Part shown: positions 49,662-60,303 of the stretch, in pieces
Numbering within the stretch: the stretch's first letter is position 1
How the letters are laid out: each line of letters starts with the position of its first letter
Source: Oopsacas minuta
Lineage: Eukaryota; Porifera; Hexactinellida; Lyssacinosida; Leucopsacidae
Assembly: GCA_024704765.1 (NCBI GenBank)
Contig: JAKMXF010000363.1
Span: forward strand, 40,706-104,705
Direction of reading: 5' to 3'
Length of the DNA: 64,000 bases
Position numbers and translations under genes: made by a program
The notes under the pieces: model-generated
What the model was told of the DNA's origin: nothing
Seen by the model: the letters and a program-made list of their open reading frames with translations, nothing else
Database searches by the model: none

Positions 49662-49776
49662 GTTATAACTAGTTATAATATAATTATCTGGTTATAACCG
49701 ACATAACATCATTTATATCTAATTTAGATATGTAGTCGGTTATAACCTGATAATTATATTTATAACTAGTTATAAC
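49662..49776. repeat. 41-bp-arm hairpin in hAT subterminal region (second copy)
   Basis: Arms 49662-49702 and 49735-49776 are near-perfect inverted repeats of ttataac-type units, equivalent to 12468-12582. Confidence 0.9.
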
Positions 49777-50287
49777 TGGTTATAACTTTCGTAACCTTAT
49801 ATGGATTGGGTTACGAAAATTTGATAACCTGGAGGCTGCTTCGAACAATATATGATGACAGAAATTTCGACATTTCACAAACTGGCCTTCAATTTTGGCC
49901 TACTTTTCGGTGAGTTGCATAGATGTGTATATATAGTAGGCTATGCTCAGGTTCCGTATACAATTTTATAAACATTTTATCAACATTGAACCTTATGTAT
50001 TGAATTTGAAGTATATACTGTGGGTTTCTATTTGTCAGTTAGTTAACTATTCACAATACTTACCACAGATTACAACTTATTGGAAAGTAGTTTGTGATTT
50101 TAACTCGCGTATTTGCTACAAATCTTAAGGAATTTTCTTTAACGAAGACAATACATCGGTACAGAAATTGTTCTGACAAAGGAAATTACACTTCATAAAC
50201 ATAGCAATGCGTGTAATTGTTATGGAACTACATTATTTAGTTGATAGATAAGAATTATGTACTTAGTTAATTACTCTTGTAGTCTAT

Positions 50288-50445
50288 CTCAGAGGGTGTT
50301 CGGACCAATACGCCTTAGAAAAGGAAGGCGTATCCGGTCAATAAGCCATATCGGCCTGTGGAGAGCTCTGCATGCATTGCTTACGTTTTTCATCAGGAAG
50401 AAACTAAATAATATTTGGTTAAAGAAATATCTCTAACTTTAAATA
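50288..50445 (-). mobile_element. 3' tail of maT relic, left of Ginger-like insertion
   Basis: Joining 56224 onward (minus strand) to this stretch across one TAAC copy gives CAG CAG AAG AGT GGT TAT ATT TAA, that is QQKSGYI-stop, the usual maT ending. agggtgttcggacca near 50296 may be its terminus. Confidence 0.65.
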
Positions 50446-50449
50446 TAAC

Positions 50450-50585
50450 TGTTGCAGTGCATTAGAAACTTTTGTGTGTTCATGAACACACATATGTATT
50501 CGTGAATACACAGTTTCAAACTTAGTGTGTTAGAAACGTTGCATTGTTTCTATGTATGTTTATCGAATATTTGTATTATAGGTAG
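50450..50585 (+). repeat. Left terminal inverted repeat with palindromes
   Basis: 136 bp. It contains the perfect palindrome gtgtgttcatgaacacac (about 50474-50491) and the imperfect gtattcgtgaatac just after it, and ends ttgtattataggtag. It aligns with the reverse complement of 56081-56223. Confidence 0.9.
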
Positions 50586-51015
50586 CTAATAAAATGGAAA
50601 AGTCAAATTCTGAATTATGCTTCATCTACCTCTTTTTGCTGGGGCGAGTATTTTCTAATGATACAATAAGTTGAAATAAAAACAAATTGAACCCAGAATT
50701 AATTCATTGTTCTCCCAAATGAATCTTTGAGGGTCATTTATCTCTCAATTATGCTGATACTTCAGATGATACTTCTCTTTTGAGACATAAACGAATATCA
50801 GTATTTTCTTGGGTTGTTTCCTCATTCCCTTCTATCTATTCATGTTACTTCAGAAGTGAGGGCCTCAGAATCTATATGCGTGACGAAAGTGTTTGCAGCA
50901 CGCGCCTTATTATAAGTTTCAATTGGTAAGAATGTAATTTTGGCGTGGTTGCCCTTGCAACCTGCATATTTGTAGATGATAAACACAATTCAACTACAAC
51001 ATAACTAGACTAATA

Positions 51016-51156
51016 CTACGATTTAATGCTGCTACTTATTAAAACACTTTTTCCAGGATGACATTTAGTGCTACAAGTACGATTGGACTTTTTACATGCA
51101 CATCTGTTTGTTTTGCAGTTCGAGCATCTACAAAAAGAACCCTCGATTATGCCAAA

Positions 51157-51190
<34 letters not shown>

Positions 51191-52465
51191 ATAGTAGAAC
51201 TGGATGGAATAGAGGAAAACACACGGGTACCTTCTGGAAGTGGTGGTGAGATATCATCAATGTAAGTATCCTGAATACATTGTGGTTGGAATGGCAACTC
51301 AACTTCATCTACAGGTGTTAGATCAAAATCTGGAACTGTCTCACTTGAGATAATGTTGGTGCCATTCGATTGCATGTAACTACGATCAGGATTATTTATC
51401 TCATCAATAACATTTTCCAGGTCCGCTTCATCGTGAATTTCTGAAGCAAGTTCAGACTGTATTTCTAAGTCAGAAAGGCCAAAAGATGGCTTTCGATTGA
51501 AGAAAGCTTCAAAAGGAGTAATTACAATAGTAGAATGGTAGGTAGTATTTTTCTCCAGTTAGACACGCCTAAGATACTTGACCCAACACAAATCGTTGTC
51601 GCTGTCCCTCATTTTAGATACTAATGCATTTTTCATGTCGCGGTTTGCACGCTCTACTGAGCCCTGACTTTCAGTATGTCTGGGTTTTCCGTGCACGATC
51701 TTTGTATTCCCCTGATTCAGATTTACGAAGCGGTAAGGGTTGTTATTCTTATAATCACTTCTATTATCACTCTGCAGAATGTGAGGAATGCCGAGTTCAC
51801 AAAAAAGATCTTACAAAAATCAGCAACCTCTTCTGCACCCTTATTCATCAGAGGACGTAACTGGATAAATGTTGTGAAATGATCCTGATACACTAACAGC
51901 CAACGGTATGGAATACCAGATTCAGACATGCTATGCTTCTATAACATGTCTTTGAAGTAGATCAGGTCTGCTTGACAACGCGAGAGATATACAGTAGAAA
52001 AAATGGGCTTAACTACAAGAGACTTTATGCACTTCTTTGCTTTCCTTAAATGACACTCTTCGCATCTCTGTAAGAATATATTACATACTTTCTCTGTTAT
52101 ACTATGGAACTCCTGTGAGAAACGCTTATACAATCAAATCCTCCTCACGTGGTTCTGCTCAAGATGTATTTGATGAAGGACATCATACAATTCGTCAATT
52201 GACAGGACTCTCTTATCCGGTATACCTGCATCCTTGCCACGAAGGTATAGGACTTTCTAGCTTTGATAAGGCACTATTTTGAACCTCGCGTGTAGTCTCG
52301 AAGCTTTGAAAAATGCTCCTCCCGAATAGGATCAGACATAAAAGTGAATTCATTGTGGATATGAATCAATGAGAACTATCTACCATTGGTAACAGGAAGA
52401 GAACGTATACTCTCTAAAAATCTTGTTTCACCATTGAGTTTAGCGAAATAACCAATTCTTATTGA
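51016..52465 (-). pseudogene. Ginger-like integrase (second copy)
   Basis: Counterpart of 13802-15280. The zinc-binding block (FHSITEKVCNIFLQRCEEC), CQADLIYF (first Asp), VYQDHFTTFIQLRPL, the second-Asp block LQSDN, GSVERAN (Glu) and the Cys-rich tail (CRCSNCKTNRCACKKSNR) are all present. Private defect: TAG after LIYFKDML (near 51937). Shared defects: TAA after YLRRV and the frameshift after KIFFVNSA. The polythreonine run is shorter (about 12 codons). It ends 224 bp from the divergent CYFC gene, so both probably share one promoter region. Confidence 0.85.
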
Positions 52466-52689
52466 TTACACAGGTCAACAAAAATATTTCTATCTCTTGG
52501 CTCAGATTGTTAGAGCGTTTTTAGGGTATATCGGGGTTGCTGTATCCGAAAATACTATTAGTTTTACTGAATTGGCTCTGGTTTTATGGATATTACGCAA
52601 CCTTAAATTTTAAGGTATTACTACAAATATTTCGGTTTGAATATTTAAATCAACATTTACAACTATTTGTTTACAACATAGAACTTTTT
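52466..52689. promoter_or_regulatory. Divergent intergenic region of the Ginger-like element
   Basis: 224 bp between the integrase (leftward) and CYFC gene (rightward), the only sequence available to drive both. It contains the near-palindrome ccttaaattttaagg (about 52602-52616). The role is inferred from position alone. Confidence 0.3.
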
Positions 52690-54372
52690 ATGGATTCAAA
52701 GCGCATTAGACGTTGTTGCCTCAATGATCCTGATGTCTTTTGCTATATTTGTCGTGAAGATATAGCAAAGAAGCATCGTTTCAATGTTAGAGATGTCAAC
52801 AAAGAAGCATATCAGGCCTACTATGGTATTAAGTTAGGCGATAAGGATAAGTCATTGAGCCCTCACAAAGTGTGTAAATATGGCACAGAAACCCTCAGCC
52901 TATCGACCCAAGGAACACCTAAATCCATGAAGTTTGGGTTACCAATGGTTTGGCGAGAGCCCTGATTGTTACTTCTGCATGGTTAACATGTCTGGATGGA
53001 ACCGAGAGAAAAAGAATTCGTGGCAATATCCTGACATACATTCTGCAAGACACCGAATTCCACACTGCAGCGAAATTCCTGTGCTTGTTTTTACGTCCTT
53101 ACCTGATACTGCATTTACTGAGGCAATTGATGAATTGTCGGACAGCACTTACAGCAGCAGCAGCTGTAATGAGTCGTTACAGATAAGTAAAGCGGAGCCT
53201 TTCACACAGGGGCAGCTCAACGATTAGTGAGAGACTTAGGATTGTCAGAAGATGCTTCATAGATCCTGGCTTCCTGTCTCAGTGAACACCATGTTCTCTA
53301 CAGTGAAGCTAGGATATCTTATTACCGAAGCAGAGACGAAGAAATTTTTTGCTATTTTAGTGAAGAAGGCGGTTTCGTGTTTTGTAATAACATCCCAGGC
53401 TTCTCTCAGCAATGGGACAGTCCCAATACAATCCGAATGAGTGGCGTTTATTTATCGACAGCTCTAAACAGAGGCCAAAATGTGTGTTGCTGCATAATGG
53501 TAACAAATTTGCCTGTGTTCCGATCGGCCATTCAGTAATCTTGAAAGAGCACTATGCAACTGTAAAGATGATCCTACAAAAGCTGTGTTATGATAAACAT
53601 AACTGGATCGCGTGTGTGGACCTGAAAATGGTCAATATTCTACTAGGACAGCAAAGTGGTTACACTAAGTAGTAAGTACCCATACTTTCTTTGTTTGTGG
53701 GACAGCAGGGCGGATTAGGTGCACTGTGAAAAGAAGAACTGGTCAGTTCTAAAAAGGCTTGCAGTGGGGGAAAATAATATCAGTAACGAGCCACTACTTA
53801 GCAGTGACCGTATCATCCTACCCCACCTACATATCAAGTTGGGACTGATGAAACAATTCGTAAAGGCATTGAACAAAGATGGTACCTGTTTCAACTACCT
53901 CTGCTCAGTTTATCGTGGCGTGAGTAGCAAAACTTAAGGCAAGAATTTTTGATGGGCCCCAACCAGAAAACTGATAAAAGATGAAGATTTCGCCCTACAC
54001 ATGACTGGAGTTGAGGCTGCCGCGTGGTATTCCTTTGTCGATGTTGTAAAGGGATTTTTAGGCAACACAAAAGTGGCTAATTATCAGAATCTGTTCGAAG
54101 GCATGCTCAAGAACTTCCACAGTCTGGGAACCAGAATTAGCATAAAACTTCACTACCTCTATAGCCATTTAGAGAGATTTCCTGAAAATCTTGATGATTT
54201 AAGCGAAGAACAGGGCGAGCGATTGCACCAAGACATCAGGACTATGGAGGAATGGTACCAAGGACGATGGGACGCTCACATGTTGGCAGATTACTGCTGG
54301 AGCCCTATGCGTGATTGCCCCCAAGGACCTCACAAGATGAATTCGTATAAGGGAACATTCGTTCATGATTGA
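52690..54372 (+). pseudogene. CYFC-family protein gene (second copy)
   Basis: Start MDSKRIRRCCLNDPDVFCYI at 52690 (the frame is open from 52537, but this ATG matches the family start). The first exon-like block is intact to WREP (52965). A frameshift follows to DCYFCMVNMSGWNREKKNSW, a stop after SEDAS, a one-base loss near 53400 (absent in the other copy), then NPNEWRLFIDSS, NGNKFACVPIGHS, a break after GYTK, FLCLWDSRAD, HIKLGLMKQFVKALN, and the C-terminal block 54001-54372 with AAWYSFVDVVKGFLGN, IKLHYLYSHLERFPENLD, EQGERLHQDIRTMEEWYQGR and HMLADYCWSPMRD. No known catalytic signature. Conserved Cys pairs suggest metal binding. Function unknown. Confidence 0.75.
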
Positions 54373-54596
54373 TAAGTATTCAGATCATATTATATCCCAA
54401 ATTATCTGCTTATTACGTACGTTCAATTCTAGTTATAAGGTAATACATACATACTATATGGTATCAGTGAACACAGATTCACGGATGCTGAAAAACATAA
54501 TTTCACAATATCACGAAAAGTAGAGCCAATTGACCAGAACTAGTGGCATTTACGAACTCGGTGACCCCGATGTACCCTAGAAATAGTCTCAACTTA

Positions 54597-55928
54597 TCAG
54601 GGAGTTAAATAAGTCTTGCGGGTCATGATATATCTTAGGAATTAGTCAAGTAATATATCTAACTTTCATATATTATAAGCCCATATAGTTAAACTCCATA
54701 TACTGAAAGTTTCAAGCTTATTCAATACAAATTAAGAATTTTTGAGATAGTTACTTGTAGTCAATTTATACCCACTGTTGAATTTATGGCTTCAAAGGAT
54801 GATAATTTCAACCTCAAATAGCGAGCTTACATAGAGTTTCGCACAATACTCAAGATCCAGCCCGTACAGATCTTTAGCGAGTTACAGGAGATATTGCGCG
54901 TGAATTGCCCTTGCAGATCTACTGTAGAGCGATGGGTTGCCCGTTTTAGATCTGGTGATGCTGATGTCACAGATTTGCCTCGATCTGGAAGACCGGTATC
55001 CGCCACCACTTCAGAGAATATTGCACTCATTGAAAGCATGGTCATAGAAGACAAGTCATTACTGCCAATCAGTTAGAACAAAGTATGGAGATTTCATCGG
55101 GAGCTATTTATACAATTCTGACGACTGAACTTGGCTACCAATCGATTTGTGGGAAATGGGTCCCGCATAAGCTCAGTGAGAATCAAACGTTGGCATAACT
55201 GAATATTGCCGGAAACTCTTGGAAACTTATGAAAACTGCGATTCTAGACGACTAACAGAGATTATTACTGGTGACGAGACGTGGCTATACTATTCAACAC
55301 CATATAGCAAGTATAAGAAGCGATCATGGGTGAGGGACGACGAACAACCGACGAAAATTCCTAGGCTCGACTTCAGAAAACCTAAGATCAAGTATACCGT
55401 CTTCTTCAGTAGTCATGGAATTGTTTTGCAATAACCTTGTGAGAGTGACAAGGCTGCTACTGCTACTTTCTTTACAGATCAAGTGCTTCCAAATTTGATA
55501 AAAAATATAGAAAAGTACCGCCCGAAAACCGGAACTCGAGGAATGAAGATATTAATTGATGACGCCAGTTCCCATGCAGCTAAGCTTACCAAAAGTTTCT
55601 TGGATGTAGAAGGGTTAGAATTACTTCCCCATCCACCATACTCACCAGACTTAGCTCAGTGTGATTTTGGGCTATTCCCTAAGCTTAAAATCTACCCTCA
55701 AGGCAAAGATTTTAGCACATTACAAGCACTCGGAACGGGCCGTACCAGTACTTCAATCCATCCCCGAAGAAGAGTACAGAAATGTGTTTTACAAGTCGGT
55801 GGAAAGGTTAGAATTTTGTGTATCTGCAGGAGGCGATTACTTTGAATGAATAATATAGTGAATTAGTGTGTATAGTGTTTGTATCACATTCTATGATATC
55901 ACCCGCAAGACTTATTGAACGCCCTAGT
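54597..55928 (+). mobile_element. mariner (DD34D) element inside Ginger-like element
   Basis: 1332 bp. The left end is tcagggagttaaataagtct and the right end, reversed, is ctagggcgttcaataagtct. Both continue tgcgggt. TA lies at 54595-54596 and 55929-55930. It is missing from A1 only because that whole interval is deleted. Confidence 0.9.
54786..55849 (+). pseudogene. mariner DD34D transposase, several breaks
   Basis: MASKDDNFNLK followed by TAG and then RAYIEFRTILKIQPVQIF. STVERWVARFRSGDADVTD and the linker PRSGRPVSATT (54894-55076), ITGDETWLYYSTPYS (first Asp, about 55272), KYTVFFSSHGIVLQ, ILIDDASSHAAKL (second Asp, about 55558) and YSPDLAQCDFGLFPKLK (third Asp, 34 residues on), ending SAGGDYFE-stop at 55849. 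At least two stops and two frame changes. It differs in sequence from the mariner at 25919, so they are separate lineages. Confidence 0.9.
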
Positions 55929-56080
55929 AGCAGCCAAGAAAATGTTGTTGGACAGTGTTATTGTATTAGTATATATAATCCTATAGCATACAAATCGCGT
56001 TTCTTGTACTATCATTAAATTATGCAATAATCCCAGGATCAGGAAATTAACGCCAAAGCTTACGAAATACTTAATTATTA

Positions 56081-56223
56081 CTACCTATAATGCAAATTTT
56101 CGATAAGCATAAACAAAACAAGGTAAAGTATCTAACTTAATAAGTTTGAAACTGTGTGTTCGTGAACACACAGTAAACATTATGTGTTCGCGAATACACA
56201 AATTTTTCAAATACACTGCAACA
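56081..56223 (-). repeat. Right terminal inverted repeat with palindromes
   Basis: 143 bp, the inverted partner of 50450-50585. It contains gtgtgttcgtgaacacac (about 56155-56172) and tgtgttcgcgaatacaca (about 56182-56199). It ends CACTGCAACA before TAAC. Confidence 0.9.
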
Positions 56224-57650
56224 TAACCACTCTTCTGCTGTATAGCAGCCTTGAGGCATCTGGGAACGGTCTCAACTGAAATATGTAACGTTTCCAGCGG
56301 AATGTTGGCCCATTCATGCAACAAAATTACTTCAAAAAGTCCAAATTACGATGAAGTTTAGAGTACGCATTTTTCTCAAAAATTGACAAATAGAAAAGCC
56401 CATCGGGTCCAGACTGGACTTGAGGGGGTAGGCCATTCTTCCTTAGACAAAATCCGGGGATATCATCAGAAAGTCACTCCTAAGTGTTTCTAGTTGTGTG
56501 TATAGGAGCACCATCCTGTTAGAAGAAACGCGCCATTATTGAACATAGTTTCTTCGAGTTATATGTTTTACATGAAATAAAATAATCTATTTGTAAATGT
56601 CTATTTTGATATTGACCCCAAGGGGGACGAAAACTAAAGGTCTCCGGCCCTCAAAAGAAATCCTTGCCTAAATCATTATAGGTCTTATTTTCTGGACTCA
56701 CTTTACCAATCGATGGTCCTCAGGGAATAAGATACCGTCGTAATAAAATTCAGTCCTTTGTTTGTTAAAGCCTCCTCTACGGTGAACCATTTCTCATCTG
56801 AGAACCAACTTTATCGAGGCTCACAGTAGCGTATCGATTCAAGAAGCCTCTGCTACTTGCGAGTCTCTTCTACTGAATTGATTGAGAAAGGAAGTTGACT
56901 GGCTTTCTCGTGAAAGAAAACATGCCTAAATCCTTTTTCACAATAGTTCGAAGAGATTCAAGGAGAGATTTCAGTTCTGAGGTCAACTTCCTCATAGACA
57001 GTCGGAGATTTCGCCATAATCGACTCCACACCGAGCATTTCATCCATTTTAAAGTTGAAGACACTGGACGACCAAATAAGGCTTGTCATTCGCACTATCT
57101 GTCTCACAATATCGCTTGATAGTGCGATAAACGAACTTCCTATACTTCTGAGAGATTCTTAATGCCATTATGATTTCACTTGGACTCTTTGCTCATAAAC
57201 AGGGCGGGAACCAGTAATGGTGTTAACAGTGCTGTTAACAACAAATGTAAAATTGCTGCTGTCAACAGCTATCGGTAAATACAACTTATTTATACCTGTT
57301 CTTCTATCTATCTATCATCAAAATTTGTATATCTGAGAGAATTTCTCAAAAAGTAGTTATCTTATCAGCAAAGCATCATTTTGCTATAACTTTGACTAGG
57401 TGACTCCTGTGTTATTATTGCCGCCATATTGCATTCTGAATTTTCAAGGAACAAGACAGCTATAACCAAAGCTGGAATATCGAAATTTGGCAAAGATATA
57501 TATGGGTATCGTGGTTGCAAAAGCTTGGCGGTTAACAGCTAACAACAAAACTTGCTGTTAACAGCAATTTCACCACCCTTGGTCATAAAAAATAATATTA
57601 TTGTTGTCCGCTCCTTCTCTATTACAAGAATGATGCCAAATTCTAGGTCA
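56224..57650 (-). pseudogene. maT transposase relic, split by two insertions
   Basis: Minus-strand maT-type transposase. The N-terminal codons are at about 57635-57582 (EKERTTIILFF). A hAT MITE (57200-57581) follows, then KSEIIMALRISQKYRKFVYR and TIKRY (about 57190-57110), a SDEK-type first-Asp block near 56790, QQDGAP-like second-Asp sequence near 56510, and WANIPLETLHISVETVPRCL and KAAIQQKSGY to 56224. The last codons are across the Ginger-like insertion at 50445. Many stops and frame changes. A possible outer end lies near 57783 (tcatcctgta). Confidence 0.7.
57200..57581. mobile_element. hAT-type MITE in maT relic
   Basis: 382 bp non-coding. It starts cagggcgggaacc, and its right end reversed starts caagggtggtgaa. 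Both are followed by tgttaacag motifs. The 8-bp flanks are CTCATAAA (57192-57199) and GTCATAAA (57582-57589), one mismatch. Its removal restores a plausible maT N-terminal reading. Confidence 0.7.
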
Positions 57651-57783
57651 GGATCCCTATCTAATAATAAGATTGTCTTATACGGTGCTTAGTAATAAGT
57701 GAAAAAAAAATAGCATTAGGGATCGTGGGTGTGTTGAAACAATCTTGATAGGTTCAAATGGGACAAAGCTATTACTCATCCTG

Positions 57784-58306
57784 TAAATCTGTATAAAGCT
57801 ATTAGTCACTATCAGGTAAATTGCACTCTATCAATGCACATTAGGAACATGCCTACCACATTGATATTAGAGAATATATTCTTCAATCTCTAGTATCTAC
57901 TAAAAATTGTTACTCTCCATTTTTCAAAGTGCTTTATGGCTCAATTGATAATAAAGTCAACCAATACCCTTTGTAAGCACGGAGTATGCTCTGCCAAAAC
58001 TGTTGCTCAAAGGTAGTGGAGCATAGTGTATCTTTAACGCCTCATTAGTTGAACTGTTTAAAACAAATTTAAAGAATCTGTTGTCGCTCAAACATGCCAC
58101 TTCAGAATATATTATGTGTAACTCGTGCAATATGGGTGGAGAAATCCAGTAACAATAATTTTCACGGGAAGAGACCCAATTCTTTCAATGGAATACTCCA
58201 GTTAAAATGCTCGGTTAAATTCCTGCAGTCTTAAATCGCTGCGTGTTATATGTACAGAAGCTTACAGATTTGGTCCAAAAAGCGAGCACACCCTTAATCA
58301 AACATA
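57784..58306. other. Unassigned region absent from A1
   Basis: Nothing recognised. It is the right end of the 4.4 kb interval missing in A1. Confidence 0.4.
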
Positions 58307-59001
58307 ATTCAGTTGGTAGACCGCTAGAGAACTCCCACAACAAGCAAATGAGGTAATGGAGACGAGTGTCTTGCATCCAACAGAAATGAAAATATTAGGG
58401 TTCATCTCGGGAAGAAAAATTAAATATCTGTTTTAGATGACACTGAAAGCTTCTCAGAATGTGGTAAGAGGAGTTTGGGGATAGATTTGCCTCCTCTAAA
58501 AGGTGGATGTCCACTTAATATACAGAATAACCTCTAAAAGTAGGATAGGTGTGGCCGGAGAGTTACCATATACTCCCACATTCCCCACTGGTAATTGTAG
58601 TAGTAATTGAGCGTAACTTGGATGGATAACCCTGGAAATCCGAACACATTCGCAAATATAGTGTAACAATCGTTGTAAATGAAAGTTTGGCAGTTATTGT
58701 CCATGTATGAATTGTTACCATGAATTAATCGTCAACCCAAAATGTAATAATAGCTAAGATACGTCTAAAACTTGTGGTCTCGACTAATTTCGTTATATAT
58801 TATCCAATTTCTTGTAAATTAAGCATAAATATTGAGATTTCATGCATTTAACCACAAAAATCCCACTTATAGAGGTGAATTTCAATGAGATAAAGTATTG
58901 GTAGTTTTAAACTGCCCCCTATTCCCCACTTACAGAGGTAGATTTGTATGTGAAATTGCCAACACACTCTCTAATACCGACGTGACAATTCCTTAACACC
59001 C
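58307..59001. other. Spacer duplicated at 16722-17414
   Basis: Non-coding counterpart with scattered differences. Confidence 0.7.
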
Positions 59002-59003
59002 TA

Positions 59004-60301
59004 CAGGGCTAGGCATAAGTTCTGCAACTCAGTCATCGTTGTATATTCAATTCAATGGCATTGCAAACTTATCAAATAATTGTGATTCAAGGTTTTCACA
59101 TAGTTTTGTATATATCCTATACTAGCCCTTCAAAAATATCGCCCTTTGCCTGAATGTATGAGCTCAGACGTTTATAGAAACAATCTGAGGAGGCAAACAG
59201 CACTTCCTGTGGTATTAGATGCCATTCCCGAACTAATTGTGCTCTGAGAGCCTCCAGACCTTTGTGGGGTTTAGCGCAAGCTTTGCTCTCCAGAATTGAC
59301 CCAATACTAAAGTTCATCGGATTTAGATCAGGAGATGAAGCTGGCCATCCATAGGGGAAATTATCTCTGGTAATGGTCCTTTAACCAGGTTTGGGTTGCT
59401 TTGGACTTATGAGCAGGACTTGAGTCCTGTTGAAAGATCCAATGCCTTCCTTGAAAATGCCTGGTAGCCCAAGGTTCTACTTCGCCTTCTAATATGTCTT
59501 GAATATACTTTTCAGTGTTGATTTTGACACCTTGATCAATGAACACGAGGGGGTCCGACCAGTAGCTGTGATCTCGCCCCAGACCATCACAGAAGCAGGT
59601 TTTTGGGTTCATTTAACTATCCTTGCAACTGGAGATATCCCTTTTGAAGTGGAGCAGAGAACTCTATCATTTTGCCTGTTGAAACTGCATTCAACGGTGG
59701 ATAACCTTTCATCTGTGAAAAGAATATCAAGGTGTCTGCCATCTCTGAACCGCTCTCGAAGTTTCTTACATTTCTCTATCCTCCTCTTCTTGTTGACATC
59801 AGATAATAGCTGTGCCTTTCTAAATTGGTATGATTTAAGTCCTAAATCGTCATGAACTAACCTTCCCATCATTCGCGTAGAGCAATTGCATTCGTTAGCC
59901 ATTTTCTGGACGCTTCTCTTGGGGTTGTATCTGACCTTCTCCCTGACCGGTTTTTTCAACAATGGTGTGCGTATGGATCGAGGTCGACCTGATCTAGGTC
60001 TGTCAGACGTCTCACCTGTTTCGTTGAAATGTTGGATCGTCCTATACACAGTCCATTTGGTAACTGAGAGCGCTTTCGTTATCTCTTTGACTGTCTTCCC
60101 CTGTGTATATAATTCCAAAATTGCAGGGCGTTTGGATTTTTGGCCCTCCATAAAAGAATTCGATGTTTAGAAAAGATTTGGAATGAAAAACTTGAGTATG
60201 TAGCTCTAAGTGTATTCTACAACCCATAGAAAAAATGCATGATAGAAAATACTAGGGATATTTACTTTGAGAAGTTTGGGCAGAACTTATGCCTAACCCT
60301 G
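59004..60301 (-). mobile_element. maT-like mariner element (second copy of element 3)
   Basis: 1298 bp with the same TIRs as 17417-18712. TA lies at 59002-59003 and 60302-60303. Confidence 0.93.
59117..60151 (-). pseudogene. maT-like DD36D transposase (second copy)
   Basis: Counterpart of 17530-18563. MEGQKSKRPAILELYTQGKT from 60151, the SGRPRSIRTP linker, LFTDERLS (Phe changed to Ser after the first Asp), the same TGA after RIVK (59609) and the same shift after ATGRT. An additional frameshift lies near 59365, between the second Asp (FQQDSSPAH, Ala changed to Ser) and the third-Asp block (DLNPMNFSIGS). There the third catalytic Asp has become Asn (PMN). Confidence 0.9.
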
Positions 60302-60303
60302 TA

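Larger units (their letters stand above)
46242..49838 (+). mobile_element. hAT transposon, nearly intact
   Basis: The left end (about 46242, cggctcctaagttataacc) and right end (about 49838, reversed cagcctccaggttatc) are imperfect inverted repeats, both followed inward by clusters of ttataac motifs. The exact termini and 8-bp duplication were not resolved. It encodes one hAT transposase (46652-49420). The 3' part is duplicated at 11637-12648. Confidence 0.8.
50450..56223. mobile_element. Complete Ginger-like element with two divergent genes
   Basis: Starts TGTTGCAGTG (50450), ends CACTGCAACA (56223), flanked by TAAC (50446-50449 and 56224-56227). TG...CA ends, inverted repeats of 136 bp (50450-50585) and 143 bp (56081-56223) and a 4-bp target duplication fit integrase-driven Ginger-type cut-and-paste elements. 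Contents: integrase (minus, 52465-51016), CYFC-family gene (plus, 52690-54372) and a later mariner (54597-55928). Without the mariner it is about 4.4 kb. Confidence 0.82.

Noticed and set aside
46235-49845. Exact 8-bp target duplication for the hAT element
   Set aside because: Several offsets were tried at both ends. None gave matching flanks, so exact termini are left approximate.
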